DNA of 64,000 nucleotides from Metabacillus rhizolycopersici (GCF_020075705.1 NZ_JAIQUM010000009.1:60541-124540), one strand, 5' to 3'. Shown: positions 35,238-45,660, counted from the stretch's first letter. Notes: a model not told the origin generated them from the sequence alone. Numbers and translations are program-made.

Positions 35238-35345
35238 ATCCCGCTTAAACTAGCTGTAATATCCCCACCTAAAATAGATTTTACTGAATCGAGGAAGTGA
35301 AGGTGGGGGAAACAGCTAAGATAACTCTCACTAACAATCAGTGAG
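35238..35345 (+). repeat. R2 palindromic element upstream of dxr
   Basis: AGCTGTAATATCCCCACCT (35252-35270) pairs with AGGTGGGGGAAACAGCT (35301-35317), and a second hairpin CTCAC...GTGAG closes the 3' end (35327-35345). The layout and the start TCCCGCTTAA match the copy at 44877-44986 (CCCGCATTAA), although the stem sequence differs by paired changes. Confidence 0.75.
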
Positions 35346-35369
35346 GGATAAAGCCTCCACTAATTGAAG

Positions 35370-35412
35370 TCTAGCTTTTTTATCAGTTTTTTTAGACGCT
35401 TGCGTATTTCTT
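35370..35412 (+). repeat. Abbreviated R1 element upstream of dxr
   Basis: GTCTAGCTTTT and TTAGACGCTTGCGTATTTC are R1 left and right ends with a very short centre, like the shortened copies at 31993 and 55509. Confidence 0.55.
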
Positions 35413-35433
35413 TTTTTGATTGGACGTGACATT

Positions 35434-36585
35434 ATGAAGAAAATCAGTTTATTAGGTGCAACAGGTTCCATTGGAATTCAAACCTTAGATGTAATTGCAG
35501 CCCACCCAGAAGAATTTAAGCTAGTAGCAATGTCATTCGGAAGCAATTATAAATCCGGTAGCGAAATTATTAAAAAATTCAAGCCACAATTTGTAGCAGT
35601 AAAGGATAAAGAAACATATGACCATCTGAAACAAGAGCTATCGGGAGAATCGGTGAAAATCGGCTATGGACAAGAGGCCCTCATAGAAGCAGCAGTATTT
35701 GATGGAGTCGAAATTTTAGTCAACGCTGTTGTTGGAAGCGTCGGATTAATCCCTACGTTAAAAGCAATTGAAAATAAAATAACGATTGCGCTTGCTAATA
35801 AGGAAACACTTGTTACCGCTGGGCATTTAGTGACAGAGCATGCGAAAAAATACAATGTTGATATTTTACCAGTAGATAGTGAGCACTCGGCAATCTTTCA
35901 ATGTTTACAAGGTGAAAATGTAAAATCCATTGAACGTCTTATCGTTACAGCATCTGGAGGAAGCTTTCGTGATAAAAAGCGAGAAGAACTAGTAGATGTT
36001 ACAGTTGAACAAGCATTGAATCATCCAAATTGGTCAATGGGCGCAAAAATAACAATTGATTCAGCTACGATGATGAATAAAGGATTAGAAGTTATTGAAG
36101 CACACTGGTTATTTAACATGCCATATGAAAAGATTGATGTATTATTACATAAAGAAAGTATTATCCACTCTTTAGTTGAGTTTCATGATCGGAGCATCAT
36201 TGCCCAACTAGGATCGCCAGACATGAGAGTACCGATTCAATATGCCCTAACATACCCTGAGAGATTATCATTACCAGAAGTTAAAGGGCTTGAGCTCTGG
36301 GAAGTTGGAAAACTACATTTTGAAAAAGCAGATTTTAACAGATTTAGATGCTTACAATTTGCATTTGATTCAGGTAAAATTGGTGGAACAATGCCAACTG
36401 TCTTAAATGCTGCTAATGAAGAAGCTGTAGCTGCATTCTTAAAAGGTTCAATAAAATTTCTTCAAATCGAAGAATTTATTGAAAGGGCCATGGATAAACA
36501 TGTGTGCATTGCACAGCCAGGTTTAGAGCAAATCCAAGAAGTTGATCAACGAACACGCAAGTTTGTCCAAACATTAATCTCTTAA
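35434..36585 (+). CDS. dxr: 1-deoxy-D-xylulose 5-phosphate reductoisomerase
   Basis: MEP-pathway enzyme (also IspC) converting DXP to MEP with NADPH, feeding isoprenoid synthesis and so UppS upstream. From ATG 35434 it is 383 aa, the family length. The NADPH motif [13 protein letters not shown] is at about 8-20; metal and substrate residues are in [15 protein letters not shown] near 147 and the [13 protein letters not shown] segment near 260. An in-frame ATG at 35416 lacks a better ribosome site. Confidence 0.96.
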   Translation: MKKISLLGATGSIGIQTLDVIAAHPEEFKLVAMSFGSNYKSGSEIIKKFKPQFVAVKDKETYDHLKQELSGESVKIGYGQEALIEAAVFDGVEILVNAVVGSVGLIPTLKAIENKITIALANKETLVTAGHLVTEHAKKYNVDILPVDSEHSAIFQCLQGENVKSIERLIVTASGGSFRDKKREELVDVTVEQALNHPNWSMGAKITIDSATMMNKGLEVIEAHWLFNMPYEKIDVLLHKESIIHSLVEFHDRSIIAQLGSPDMRVPIQYALTYPERLSLPEVKGLELWEVGKLHFEKADFNRFRCLQFAFDSGKIGGTMPTVLNAANEEAVAAFLKGSIKFLQIEEFIERAMDKHVCIAQPGLEQIQEVDQRTRKFVQTLIS

Positions 36586-36601
36586 AAGGTGGTCATACAA
36601 A

Positions 36602-37861
36602 ATGAATACAGTGATAGCGTTTGTTCTCATTTTCGGTGCCCTTGTATTTTTTCACGAGCTAGGCCATTTAGTTCTTGCTAATCGAGCGGGAATACTATGC
36701 CGGGAATTCGCAATTGGTTTTGGACCGAAAATCTTGTCTTTTAAAAGGAATGAAACGGTTTATACGATTCGCCTGTTACCAATAGGTGGATTTGTGAAGA
36801 TGGCCGGTGAGGATCCTGAAGTAATTGAGGTGAAACCCGGTCATAACGTAGGGTTACTTTTTAATAAAGAAGGTAAAGTTGAAAAGATTATCTTAAATAA
36901 TAAAGAGAAGTACCCAAATGCACGAATTGTTGAAGTGGAAAACGTCGATTTAGAACATAATATGTTTATTTCTGGTTATGAGCATGGTGAAGAAGATTTC
37001 ATCAAGCGTTTTGATGTAAGTGAAACATCTTATTTTGTTGTCGACGGTCAAGAAATACAACTAGCTCCATACAACCGTCAATTTCAATCGAAAAAAGTAG
37101 GACAGAGAATAGCAGCGATTGCGGCTGGACCATTGATGAATTTTATCCTTGCATTTGTCATTTTAGTTGTATTAGGGTTTATTCAAGGTGCTCCTGTGGA
37201 TGACCCAAGATTAGGACAGCTCACAGCTGATGGAGCTGCAAAGGAAGCTGGATTGCAAGAAAATGATGTCATTCAGACAATTGAAGGACAATCTACATCC
37301 TCTTGGGGGGAAGTAGTCGAGATTATTCGCGAAAATCCTGAAAAAGAATTAACATTTGAAGTAGAGAGAGCGGGACAAATTCTTTCGTATGAGGTTGTAC
37401 CAAAATCAGCCAAATTAGGTGAGGAAACAATTGGACAAATTGGTGCTTATAATCCAGTAGACAAATCATTTGTTAGCTCTTTCAAATATGGATTTGTTGA
37501 AACTTATACATGGGCAAAAGAAATATTAATTGGTTTTGGTAAGTTAATTACAGGTCAATTCTCCATTGAAATGCTTTCCGGGCCGGTTGGTATCTACGAT
37601 ATGACGGATCAGGTTGCTCAATCAGGTACACTTAATTTACTAAGATGGGCTGCCCTTTTAAGTATTAATTTAGGAATTGTAAACCTATTACCACTCCCTG
37701 CTTTAGACGGTGGTCGATTATTATTCTTATTTATTGAAGCATTGAGAGGGAAGCCGATTGATCGCCAAAAAGAAGGTATTGTTCACTTTATCGGATTCTC
37801 ATTATTAATGCTATTGATGTTAGTCGTTACTTGGAATGACATTCAACGTTTATTTTTATAA
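36602..37861 (+). CDS. rasP: Site-2 intramembrane metalloprotease RasP (RseP)
   Basis: Zinc protease that cleaves anti-sigma factors, FtsL and signal-peptide remnants in the membrane. The product is 419 aa. The zinc motif HELGH is at residues 18-22 in the first helix, a PDZ domain at about 190-275 (DGAAKEAGLQENDVIQTIEG), and the second active-site motif LPALDGGRLL near 370 in a late helix. It follows dxr by 16 nt, the standard Firmicute order. Confidence 0.96.
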   Translation: MNTVIAFVLIFGALVFFHELGHLVLANRAGILCREFAIGFGPKILSFKRNETVYTIRLLPIGGFVKMAGEDPEVIEVKPGHNVGLLFNKEGKVEKIILNNKEKYPNARIVEVENVDLEHNMFISGYEHGEEDFIKRFDVSETSYFVVDGQEIQLAPYNRQFQSKKVGQRIAAIAAGPLMNFILAFVILVVLGFIQGAPVDDPRLGQLTADGAAKEAGLQENDVIQTIEGQSTSSWGEVVEIIRENPEKELTFEVERAGQILSYEVVPKSAKLGEETIGQIGAYNPVDKSFVSSFKYGFVETYTWAKEILIGFGKLITGQFSIEMLSGPVGIYDMTDQVAQSGTLNLLRWAALLSINLGIVNLLPLPALDGGRLLFLFIEALRGKPIDRQKEGIVHFIGFSLLMLLMLVVTWNDIQRLFL

Positions 37862-37913
37862 GAAAACGTATGCGCCTTTTTTAGAATTAAGTGGGATAGG
37901 TTAGAAGAATATC

Positions 37914-38035
37914 AGTGTAAGCGCCTTGGTCAGCCTTAGGTAAATAAGATGCTCTTGAAATGAAGGTGTTTTTTACCTTCATTTCAAGAGGGGCTTACGC
38001 TTATGCTGAATGTCGTGCGCTTATCAACAGTACAA
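37914..38035 (-). repeat. R1 palindromic element, reverse orientation, upstream of proS
   Basis: Read on the minus strand it gives CTTATTTACCTAAGGCTGAC followed by CAAGGCGCTTACACT, which lines up with CTTATGCCTGCCTTAGGTTG and CAAGGTGCTTGCGCT of the 58352-58471 copy. The centre is a perfect 16-bp hairpin, 37952-37967 against 37975-37990 (CTCTTGAAATGAAGGT), with a G(T)6 loop. The centre could act as a terminator for the rasP transcript in spite of lacking an adjacent downstream T-run. Confidence 0.7.
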
Positions 38036-38145
38036 GAATTTTATCGTTTTCTAAACGACGAGAAAATTTAAAACTTTTTCTTACTTTTTAGCAAGTTTTT
38101 CATTAAAATAGAATGTATATTTGAAATTAGATAGAGGTGCTCGTA

Positions 38146-39849
38146 ATGAAACAAAGTATGACGTTTATTCCTACTCTTAGAGAAGTTCCATCTGACGCTG
38201 AGGTGAAAAGCCATCAGCTTATGCTACGAGCTGGGTTTACAAGACAAAACGCAAGTGGTGTATATAGTTATTTACCTTTAGCTAACATTGTGCTAAAGAA
38301 AATTGAACAAATTGTCCGTGAAGAAATGAATACTGCCGGAGCATCTGAATTATTAATGCCTGCTCTGCAACAAGCTGAACTTTGGCAAGAGTCAGGACGT
38401 TGGTATTCATATGGTCCTGAGCTTATGAGAGTAAAAGATCGTCATAATCGAGAGTTTGCTTTAGGGGCAACACATGAAGAAGTAATTACTAGCTTAGTTC
38501 GCGATGAAATTAAATCATATAAGCGTTTGCCACTTTCACTATATCAAATTCAGACAAAATTCCGTGATGAAAAACGTCCTCGTTTTGGCGTTTTGCGTGG
38601 ACGCGAATTTATTATGAAAGATGCTTATTCATTCCATGCTACAAAAGAGAGTTTGGATGAAGCGTATAATAAAATGTTTACAGCTTATCAAAATATTTTT
38701 TCACGTTGCGGTTTAGATTTTCGAGCGGTTATAGCGGATTCAGGTGCAATCGGTGGTACAGATACGCATGAATTCATCGTATTATCTGAGATTGGTGAGG
38801 ATACAATTGCTTATTCAGATACTTCACAATTCGCTGCGAATATTGAGATGGCACCGGTCAATGCTGTATATGAAAAGAAGACAGATGAGCTAAAGCCGCT
38901 TGAAAAAACCGAAACACCAGATCAAAGAACGATTGAAGAAATATCGTCGTTTTTAAATGTAACAAAAGAAGCTTGCATTAAATCTGTATTATTTAAGGTT
39001 GATGATCGTTTCGTTCTCGTTCTCGTTCGTGGTGACCATGAAGTTAATGATATCAAATTGAAGAATTTATATGACGCGACAAATGTAGATTTGGCAACAG
39101 CGGATGAAACAAAAGAAGCTCTAAATTGTGTTCCAGGATTTGTTGGTCCGATTAATGTATCTGAGAATGTAGAAGTTGTGGCTGACCATGCGATTGCTTC
39201 GGTAGTAAATGGAGTATGTGGAGCAAACGAAGAGCAATTCCATTTCCAAGGTGTCAACATTGATCGTGATACTAAGGTTTCACAATATGCGGATCTTCGC
39301 TTTATTCAAGAGGGTGACGTATCTCCAGATGGTGAAGGGACAATTAAATTTGCCAAAGGGATTGAAGTCGGTCACGTATTTAAGCTCGGTACTAAATATA
39401 GTGAAGCAATGAATGCAACGTTTTTAGATGAAAATGGTCGTACACAACCAATGATAATGGGTTGCTACGGTATTGGGGTATCAAGAACTCTTGCAGCGAT
39501 CATCGAACAACATCATGATGAAAATGGAATTGTTTGGCCTAATTCAATTGCCCCATTCCAAATTCATCTGATTCCAGTAAATATGAAAAATGATTCACAA
39601 AAGGATTTATCAGAAAAACTTTATGCTGAATTTATCGAGCAAGGATATGAAGTTTTACTTGATGATCGTCCTGAGCGTGTTGGTGTTAAATTTGCAGATG
39701 CTGATCTAATCGGCTTACCTGTACGTGTAACGATTGGGAAAAAAGCTGAAGAAGGTATTGTTGAAGTAAAAGTTCGTAAAACAGGTGAATCTTTTGAAGT
39801 AGCACTTAGTGAACTTCAAGGTCTACTAAAACAATTACTTGGGAACTAA
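38146..39849 (+). CDS. proS: Prolyl-tRNA synthetase
   Basis: Class II synthetase charging tRNA-Pro. From ATG 38146 (AGAGGTG eight nt upstream) it is 567 aa, the bacterial type with the INS editing domain at about 225-395 between motifs 2 and 3. Motif 2 includes [20 protein letters not shown] near 135-155, and motif 3 with [17 protein letters not shown] near 440. The anticodon-binding domain is C-terminal. I found no T-box sequence upstream. Confidence 0.97.
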   Translation: MKQSMTFIPTLREVPSDAEVKSHQLMLRAGFTRQNASGVYSYLPLANIVLKKIEQIVREEMNTAGASELLMPALQQAELWQESGRWYSYGPELMRVKDRHNREFALGATHEEVITSLVRDEIKSYKRLPLSLYQIQTKFRDEKRPRFGVLRGREFIMKDAYSFHATKESLDEAYNKMFTAYQNIFSRCGLDFRAVIADSGAIGGTDTHEFIVLSEIGEDTIAYSDTSQFAANIEMAPVNAVYEKKTDELKPLEKTETPDQRTIEEISSFLNVTKEACIKSVLFKVDDRFVLVLVRGDHEVNDIKLKNLYDATNVDLATADETKEALNCVPGFVGPINVSENVEVVADHAIASVVNGVCGANEEQFHFQGVNIDRDTKVSQYADLRFIQEGDVSPDGEGTIKFAKGIEVGHVFKLGTKYSEAMNATFLDENGRTQPMIMGCYGIGVSRTLAAIIEQHHDENGIVWPNSIAPFQIHLIPVNMKNDSQKDLSEKLYAEFIEQGYEVLLDDRPERVGVKFADADLIGLPVRVTIGKKAEEGIVEVKVRKTGESFEVALSELQGLLKQLLGN

Positions 39850-39889
39850 ACGATTTATAATAAAGAATAAAACAAAAAATTGATTCTAA

Positions 39890-39975
39890 AAGAGGCTGAC
39901 TCGAATGTAGTGGACATAGCATTTATATACGAAAGAGTATATAAATGCTATTGTTTTTCAATGAGGCAGCCTCTT
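39890..39975. terminator. Bipartite 86-nt stem-loop between proS and polC
   Basis: Outer arms AGAGGCTGACTC and GAGGCAGCCTCT (39891-39902 / 39963-39974) pair with one mismatch. The inner arms GCATTTATATAC and GTATATAAATGC (39919-39930 / 39937-39948) pair perfectly around GAAAGA. A T-rich stretch follows the left arm when read on the minus strand. It probably terminates proS transcription, but the long two-part form is unusual and a mobile origin is possible. Confidence 0.6.
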
Positions 39976-40133
39976 CACTTGTGATAAAGTGAAACTTACC
40001 TAAATATGAGGTAGGAATTTTACTGCCTAACAAGAATGGGATAAAATAAATTTTGAATAAAGGCGAATCCCGCGAAATAAGTCCAATTTGTCTAACAAAT
40101 GGATGGAGAATAAGAAAGAGAGGGGATGTAAGA

Positions 40134-43100
40134 ATGGATATGCAAATCAACCAAATCGAGCGATTTCATCTCCTGCTTCAACAAATAAATTTGACTGAAG
40201 ATGCAGCGGTCGTTCATTTTAAAAATGGTTCAATTGCCAGGTTGGTCGTTCATAAAAAAATAAAAAAATGGCATTTCCATTTTCAATTTGAAAAAATTCT
40301 GCCTTTTGATGTGTTTCAATTGTTTCAAACTAGACTTGTAAAGTCGTTTTCTCATATAGCGGATGTGACATTTTCAATTGAAACGAAAGATCCGTTTTTT
40401 GATGAAAAAAATGTACAGGATTATTGGTCGCTCTGTATTCAGCAAATGGATGGGATTTCACCACCAATGCTTGCCCTTTTAAATGAGCAAAAGCCATCTG
40501 TTCAAGGAGTAAAGGTCATTGTTAAAACGAAAAATGATACCGAATCGATGACGATTAAACGAAAATATGCACCACTTATTCAAGATAGCTTTCAACAGTT
40601 TGGTTTTCCTGCATTTCAAATAGAGACAACTGTTGCAGTGACAGAAGAGGAAATTCAGAAATTCCAAGATCAAAAGCTGCAGGAAGATAAAGAAAAAGGG
40701 TTAAAAGCTTTAATAGATATGGTTAATGCAGAGAAAGAAGAGGCTAGTCAACCTGAATTAACTGGCCCATTAACAATCGGTTATACGATTAAAAATGATG
40801 AGGAAATACGGACGCTAGCCTCGATAGAAGATGAAGAGAGAAGAATAGCGATACAGGGATATGTCTTTGATGCTGAAACGAAAGAGTTGAGAAGTGGGAG
40901 AACCCTTCTTACCTTTAAAATAACGGACTATACTAGCTCCATCCTTGTTAAAATGTTTGCACGAGATAAAGAGGATGCAGTATTAGTACAAGCTGTGAAA
41001 AAGGGTATGTGGTTAAGAGTTCGTGGTAGCATTCAAAATGATACATTTGTAAGAGATCTTGTTATGATTGCAAATGATATTAATGAAGTGAAACCACTAG
41101 AACGCCAAGACCAAGCTCCAGAAGGTGAGAAAAGAGTTGAACTCCATCTTCATTCACCAATGAGTCAAATGGATGCTGTAACTTCGGTGGGCAAGTATAT
41201 TGAGCAAGCTAAGAAGTGGGGGCATAAGGCGATTGCCTTAACGGATCATGCAATCGCTCAATCGTTCCCTGAAGCGTATTCCGCAGGTAAAAAGAATGGA
41301 ATAAAAGTTTTATATGGGGTTGAAATCAATTTAGTCAATGATGGTGTGCCTATTGCTTACAATGATGATAATCGGTTCCTTCCGGATGAAACATATGTCG
41401 TGTTTGATGTCGAGACAACAGGTCTTTCAGCAGTCTACGATACAATCATCGAATTAGCAGCGGTAAAAGTTCGCGGTGGAGAAATTGTTGACCGATTTGA
41501 ATCATTTGCTAATCCTCATCACCCGCTATCGGCAATCACGATTGATTTAACAGGTATTACAGACGATATGGTGAAAGATGCACCAAATGTTGATGAGGTA
41601 TTGAGGAAATTTAAGGATTGGATTGGCAATGACATCTTAGTCGCTCATAATGCGAGCTTTGACATGGGGTTTTTAAACGTAGGTTATAAAAAACTTCTTG
41701 GTGAAGAAAAAGCAAAGAACCCTGTCATTGATACGTTAGAGCTCGGAAGATTTTTATATCCAGAGCTTAAAAATCATCGACTAAACACACTTTGTAAAAG
41801 ATTTGATATCGAATTAACTCAACATCACCGTGCGATTTACGATGCTGAAGCAACAGGATATTTGCTCATAAAAATGCTAAAGGATGCAGCTGAAAAGGGC
41901 ATTGAAAATCACAATCAGTTTAATGACAATATGGGGAAAGGTAATGCTTACCGCCGTTCGCGGCCATATCATGCAATCATCCTTGCTCAGAATGAGACAG
42001 GCTTAAAAAATTTATTTAAACTTGTATCAATTTCACATATGAACTATTTTTATCGTGTTCCACGTGTTCCAAGATCGTTACTAAATAAATTTAGAGAAGG
42101 TCTAATTGTAGGATCAGCTTGTGACAAAGGTGAGGTTTTCGAGGGAATGATGCAAAAATCTCCTGAAGAAGTAGAAGAGATTGCTGCTTACTATGATTAT
42201 TTAGAGGTTCATCCCCCAGAAGTTTACAATCACCTAATCGAATTAGATTATATTAAGGATGAAACATCTTTAAAGGAAATCATCACAAACATTGTAAACC
42301 TTGGAGAAAAATTAGATAAGCCAGTCGTAGCAACAGGTAATGCTCATTATTTAAATCCTGTTGATAAAATTTATCGCAAAATTTTAATAAACTCTCAGGG
42401 CGGTGCAAATCCATTAAATCGTCATGAATTACCTAATGTTCATTTCAGAACGACTGACGAAATGATTAGCGCCTTTTCTTTTCTTAGTAATGAAAAGGCG
42501 AAAGAGATTGTCGTTGAAAACACAAATAAAATTGCCGATATGATTGATGAAATCAAGCCGATAAAAGATGATCTGTACACACCAAAAATTGATGGTGCAG
42601 ATGAAGAAATTAGAGCAATGAGCTATACAAAAGCAAGAAGTATATATGGAGACAATCTACCTGAACTCGTGGAAGCCCGTTTAGAAAAAGAACTAAAGAG
42701 CATCATTGGACATGGGTTTGCCGTCATTTATTTAATTTCTCATAAACTTGTTAAAAAATCACTTGATGATGGGTATCTAGTTGGTTCACGTGGGTCTGTA
42801 GGTTCATCATTCGTTGCAACGATGACCGAAATAACGGAGGTTAATCCGTTACCTCCCCATTATGTGTGTCCAGATTGTCAGCACTCTGAATTTTTTAATG
42901 ATGGTTCTGTCGGATCAGGTTTTGACTTACCTAACAAAGAGTGTCCTAATTGTGGTGCAAACTATCAAAAGGATGGTCATGATATTCCTTTCGAAACGTT
43001 CCTTGGATTCAAAGGAGATAAAGTTCCCGATATCGATCTCAATTTTTCTGGTGAATACCAACCAACAGCACATAACTATACAAAGGTCCTTTTCGGTGAA

Positions 43101-44447
43101 GATAATGTTTATCGTGCGGGGACAATTGGAACTGTAGCAGAAAAGACAGCCTATGGGTATGTAAAAGGGTATGCAAACGATCGTAACCTTATTTATCGAG
43201 GGGCTGAAGTGGATCGGCTCGTACAAGGATGTACAGGGGTAAAGCGAACAACTGGACAGCATCCAGGGGGAATTATCGTTGTCCCAGATTATATGGATAT
43301 CTTTGATTTTTCACCGATTCAATTTCCAGCAGATGCAACTGGGTCTGAATGGCGGACGACACATTTTGATTTCCATTCGATCCACGATAATTTATTAAAA
43401 CTTGATATTCTAGGACATGATGATCCAACAGTTATCCGTATGCTTCAAGATTTAAGTGGCATTGATCCAAAAACAATTCCTACAGATGACCCAGAAGTAA
43501 TGAAAATTTTTAGCGGTACTGAATCATTAGGAGTTACGGAACAACAAATTATGTGTAAAACTGGAACATTAGGGATTCCTGAATTCGGTACACGATTTGT
43601 TCGTCAGATGCTTGAAGATACAAAACCAACAACGTTCTCTGAACTTGTCCAAATTTCGGGACTATCGCATGGAACTGATGTATGGCTCGGTAATGCTCAA
43701 GAGTTAATTCACAATAATACTTGTACGTTAAGTGAAGTAATTGGTTGTCGTGATGATATAATGGTTTACCTCATCTATCAAGGGTTAGAGCCTTCATTTG
43801 CCTTTAAAATTATGGAGTCTGTTCGTAAAGGGAAAGGTTTAACAGATGAGATGGAAGAGGAAATGAAAAAGCAAGAGGTACCTGCTTGGTATATTGATTC
43901 ATGTTTGAAAATAAAATATATGTTCCCGAAGGCTCATGCTGCTGCCTACGTTTTAATGGCAGTACGGATTGCCTATTTTAAAGTACATCATGCATTATTA
44001 TATTACGCAGCATACTTTACCGTTCGTGCGGATGATTTTGATATTGATACTATGGTAAAAGGCTCAACACCGATTCGAGCAAAAATTGATGAAATCAATC
44101 AAAAAGGATTAGAAGCTTCTCCAAAAGAGAAAAATTTATTAACGGTCTTAGAACTGGCGTTAGAAATGTGTGAAAGAGGATTTGCCTTCCAAAAAGTAGA
44201 TCTGTATCGTTCAAGTGCTTCTGAGTTTATCATTGATGGAAATACGCTAATTCCACCATTTAACTCTATTCCAGGACTTGGAACCAACGCAGCAATTAAT
44301 ATTGTGAAAGCTCGAGAAGACGGAGAATTTCTTTCAAAAGAGGATCTCCAACAACGAGGAAAAGTCTCAAAAACAATTATTGAGTTCCTTAATACTCATG
44401 GCTGTTTAGATGAGCTACCCGATCAAAATCAATTATCACTATTCTAG
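40134..44447 (+). CDS. polC: DNA polymerase III alpha subunit PolC
   Basis: Main replicative polymerase of Gram-positives. From ATG 40134 (AGGGG eight nt upstream) it is 1437 aa, the B. subtilis length; the longer frame from 40053 has no ribosome site. Order: N-terminal domains, OB fold, PHP domain ([18 protein letters not shown] near 340), inserted DEDD exonuclease ([13 protein letters not shown] near 424), PHP remainder, palm with catalytic [12 protein letters not shown] near 965, a zinc finger CPDC...CPNC near 913-950, and a C-terminal helix-hairpin-helix. It ends in NQLSLF, a plausible beta-clamp binding motif. Confidence 0.98.
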   Translation: MDMQINQIERFHLLLQQINLTEDAAVVHFKNGSIARLVVHKKIKKWHFHFQFEKILPFDVFQLFQTRLVKSFSHIADVTFSIETKDPFFDEKNVQDYWSLCIQQMDGISPPMLALLNEQKPSVQGVKVIVKTKNDTESMTIKRKYAPLIQDSFQQFGFPAFQIETTVAVTEEEIQKFQDQKLQEDKEKGLKALIDMVNAEKEEASQPELTGPLTIGYTIKNDEEIRTLASIEDEERRIAIQGYVFDAETKELRSGRTLLTFKITDYTSSILVKMFARDKEDAVLVQAVKKGMWLRVRGSIQNDTFVRDLVMIANDINEVKPLERQDQAPEGEKRVELHLHSPMSQMDAVTSVGKYIEQAKKWGHKAIALTDHAIAQSFPEAYSAGKKNGIKVLYGVEINLVNDGVPIAYNDDNRFLPDETYVVFDVETTGLSAVYDTIIELAAVKVRGGEIVDRFESFANPHHPLSAITIDLTGITDDMVKDAPNVDEVLRKFKDWIGNDILVAHNASFDMGFLNVGYKKLLGEEKAKNPVIDTLELGRFLYPELKNHRLNTLCKRFDIELTQHHRAIYDAEATGYLLIKMLKDAAEKGIENHNQFNDNMGKGNAYRRSRPYHAIILAQNETGLKNLFKLVSISHMNYFYRVPRVPRSLLNKFREGLIVGSACDKGEVFEGMMQKSPEEVEEIAAYYDYLEVHPPEVYNHLIELDYIKDETSLKEIITNIVNLGEKLDKPVVATGNAHYLNPVDKIYRKILINSQGGANPLNRHELPNVHFRTTDEMISAFSFLSNEKAKEIVVENTNKIADMIDEIKPIKDDLYTPKIDGADEEIRAMSYTKARSIYGDNLPELVEARLEKELKSIIGHGFAVIYLISHKLVKKSLDDGYLVGSRGSVGSSFVATMTEITEVNPLPPHYVCPDCQHSEFFNDGSVGSGFDLPNKECPNCGANYQKDGHDIPFETFLGFKGDKVPDIDLNFSGEYQPTAHNYTKVLFGEDNVYRAGTIGTVAEKTAYGYVKGYANDRNLIYRGAEVDRLVQGCTGVKRTTGQHPGGIIVVPDYMDIFDFSPIQFPADATGSEWRTTHFDFHSIHDNLLKLDILGHDDPTVIRMLQDLSGIDPKTIPTDDPEVMKIFSGTESLGVTEQQIMCKTGTLGIPEFGTRFVRQMLEDTKPTTFSELVQISGLSHGTDVWLGNAQELIHNNTCTLSEVIGCRDDIMVYLIYQGLEPSFAFKIMESVRKGKGLTDEMEEEMKKQEVPAWYIDSCLKIKYMFPKAHAAAYVLMAVRIAYFKVHHALLYYAAYFTVRADDFDIDTMVKGSTPIRAKIDEINQKGLEASPKEKNLLTVLELALEMCERGFAFQKVDLYRSSASEFIIDGNTLIPPFNSIPGLGTNAAINIVKAREDGEFLSKEDLQQRGKVSKTIIEFLNTHGCLDELPDQNQLSLF

Positions 44448-44550
44448 AAACTCTAGGCCTCAACCATGGGAGACTGTCCCTAATTAGTCTACTTTAAATA
44501 AAAAGTTTTAGTTTTTTGAGGGGGAAGACCCTGTGTGAGTTAAGGATTGT

Positions 44551-44579
44551 TTGCATAAAAATTACGGTTATGTTATGCT
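44551..44579 (+). promoter_or_regulatory. SigA-type promoter of the rimP-nusA operon
   Basis: TTGCAT (44551-44556), 17-bp spacer and extended -10 TGTTATGCT (hexamer 44574-44579). It is the only good promoter between polC and rimP and lies just before the hairpin/terminator pair. Confidence 0.7.
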
Positions 44580-44610
44580 TTTAATGGAAATGCTAACGAT
44601 AGGCAGAGAA

Positions 44611-44634
44611 AAAGAGTGGGGAAACCCACTCTTT
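44611..44634 (+). promoter_or_regulatory. Leader hairpin with GAAA tetraloop
   Basis: AAAGAGTGGG and CCCACTCTTT form a perfect 10-bp stem closed by the GNRA-type loop GAAA. No T-run follows, so it is not a terminator itself. It would be nucleotides about 26-49 of the rimP leader. Confidence 0.65.
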
Positions 44635-44680
44635 CGTATTGTTATCGTCCTCGTCACTCGGATAGTATATACATACCATT

Positions 44681-44704
44681 CCCTGCTCAAAAGGCAGGGT
44701 TTTT
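44681..44704 (+). terminator. Short terminator in rimP-nusA leader (candidate NusA attenuator)
   Basis: CCCTGC pairs with GCAGGG (6 bp) across a 7-nt loop, followed by TTTTT. The weak stem is the type known to depend on NusA. In B. subtilis nusA is known to be autoregulated by NusA-stimulated termination in its 5' UTR, and this site is in the matching position. Its use here is inference. Confidence 0.65.
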
Positions 44705-44776
44705 CAGCTACTAAAACTTGAAACAGGCTGTATAATGATATGAAAACAGTGGATTTATAGCGTATTTAACATGTTT

Positions 44777-44871
44777 AGTGCAAGTGCCTAACCACAGAAA
44801 AATAGAAGGTGAAATATACCTTTTATGAAGTGGATTCATAATTGTCCGAGGCAGATATAGGCGCTTGTGCT
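44777..44871 (+). repeat. R1 palindromic element (first of two before rimP)
   Basis: Left end AGTGCAAGTGCCTA and right end TAGGCGCTTGTGCT are inverted repeats of each other at 11 of 14 positions. The centre has a weak hairpin with AGAAGGTGAAATATACCTTTT. It abuts the R2 copy. Confidence 0.65.
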
Positions 44872-44876
44872 TTTGT

Positions 44877-44986
44877 CCCGCATTAACGGGCAGTAATACC
44901 CTCACCTTTAAGCTTGAGTAATCAAAATAGCGAAGGTGTGGGGTAACTGCCCGTAAATGCCCGATAAGTCTCGCTATAACAGCGAG
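44877..44986 (+). repeat. R2 palindromic element before rimP
   Basis: ACGGGCAGTAATACCCTCAC (from 44886) pairs with GTGTGGGGTAACTGCCCGT (to 44954), giving a stem of about 22 positions with few mismatches, and a small CTCGCT/AGCGAG hairpin ends it. It begins CCCGCATTAAC and lies between two R1 copies. Confidence 0.75.
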
Positions 44987-45020
44987 TTAAAAAATGCATG
45001 AGCTTTTCAACTTAGTTTTG

Positions 45021-45145
45021 CGTCTAGCGCAAGCGTCTAGCCCTTTGAAGCCATAAGTCACCCATGAAATGAAGGGAAAAACGACTTCTAATCATGATCA
45101 TCTTATGTCATGTTTTTAGACTAAGCAACGCGCTTGCGCTTTTCT
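45021..45145 (+). repeat. R1 palindromic element (second, abutting rimP RBS)
   Basis: Left TAGCGCAAGCGTCTAGCCC and right AACGCGCTTGCGCTTTTC carry the R1 termini; the centre ATAAGTCACCCATGAAATGA ... TCTTATGTCAT aligns with the copies at 58381 and 31821. Its right edge is only a few nt from the rimP Shine-Dalgarno. Confidence 0.75.
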
Positions 45146-45162
45146 TAGCAAGGAGGAAGAGA

Positions 45163-45636
45163 ATGAGCAAAAAAGTAACAGAAATTGTGGAACAATTAGT
45201 GACACCAATTTTAATTGACATGAAATTAGAATTGGTTGATATCGAATATGTTAAAGAAGGTTCTAATTGGTTTCTACGATTATATATCGATTCTGAGACA
45301 GGCATTGATATTGAGGAATGTGGGATTGTAAGTGAACGATTAAGCGAACAGCTTGATGAACTAGACCCGATTCAACATAACTACTTCTTAGAGGTTTCGT
45401 CGCCTGGTGCGGAAAGACCATTAAAAAAAGAAGAAGATTTAAAGAAAGCAATAGGTAAGCAGGTCCATATTAAAACCTATGAACCGATCAATGGAGAAAA
45501 ATTATTTGAAGGTGTCTTAACTGATTTTGACGGTCAAACCGTTACAGTTACAGTAACGATTAAGACTAGAAAAAAACAGGTGGAAATCCCTTATAATAAA
45601 GTGGCAAAAGCTCGATTAGCTGTCACTTTCAACTAA
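45163..45636 (+). CDS. rimP: Ribosome maturation factor RimP
   Basis: Cytoplasmic factor for 30S subunit maturation. From ATG 45163 (AAGGAGGAAGAG directly upstream) it is 157 aa; the longer open frame from 45094 starts inside the R1 repeat and is rejected. Signatures: [20 protein letters not shown] at about 25-44, [20 protein letters not shown], and [20 protein letters not shown] near 80. First gene of the nusA-infB operon. Confidence 0.96.
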   Translation: MSKKVTEIVEQLVTPILIDMKLELVDIEYVKEGSNWFLRLYIDSETGIDIEECGIVSERLSEQLDELDPIQHNYFLEVSSPGAERPLKKEEDLKKAIGKQVHIKTYEPINGEKLFEGVLTDFDGQTVTVTVTIKTRKKQVEIPYNKVAKARLAVTFN

Positions 45637-45660
45637 TACTTGAAAGAATAGTTTTTCCAA

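Larger units (their letters stand above)
35077..35433 (+). other. 357-nt gap before dxr holding an R1-R2-R1 composite
   Basis: No gene is visible. A degenerate R1-like piece may lie at about 35132-35180 (GTGCAAAAGC ... ACGCGTTTGTACTTGTG). It is followed by a full R2 (35238-35345) and an abbreviated R1 (35370-35412), the same order as upstream of rimP. The dxr start lies 21 nt after the last piece and has only a weak ribosome site (GGACGTGAC). Confidence 0.55.
44448..45162 (+). other. 715-nt gap: rimP promoter, attenuator-like leader and repeats
   Basis: No gene is visible. In order: polC 3' region with a tiny GGGA/TCCC hairpin, a promoter (44551-44579), a GNRA hairpin (44611-44634), a short terminator (44681-44704), R1 (44777-44871), R2 (44877-44986), R1 (45021-45145) and the rimP ribosome site AAGGAGGAAGAG. 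If transcription starts near 44586 the rimP leader is about 577 nt, of which the repeats make up more than half. Confidence 0.65.

Noticed and set aside
37862..38145. T-box riboswitch ahead of proS
   Set aside because: The conserved T-box sequence (AGGGTGGNACCGCG-like) is absent; the hairpin there belongs to the R1 repeat.
40053..40133. N-terminal extension of PolC
   Set aside because: No ribosome site, and ATG 40134 gives exactly the usual PolC length.
42862..43262. Overlapping ORFs on both strands within the PolC palm region
   Set aside because: The PolC frame is intact and conserved here; the others are out-of-frame shadows.
45094..45162. N-terminal extension of RimP
   Set aside because: The 23 extra codons are R1 repeat sequence and the true ribosome site AAGGAGG lies just before ATG 45163.
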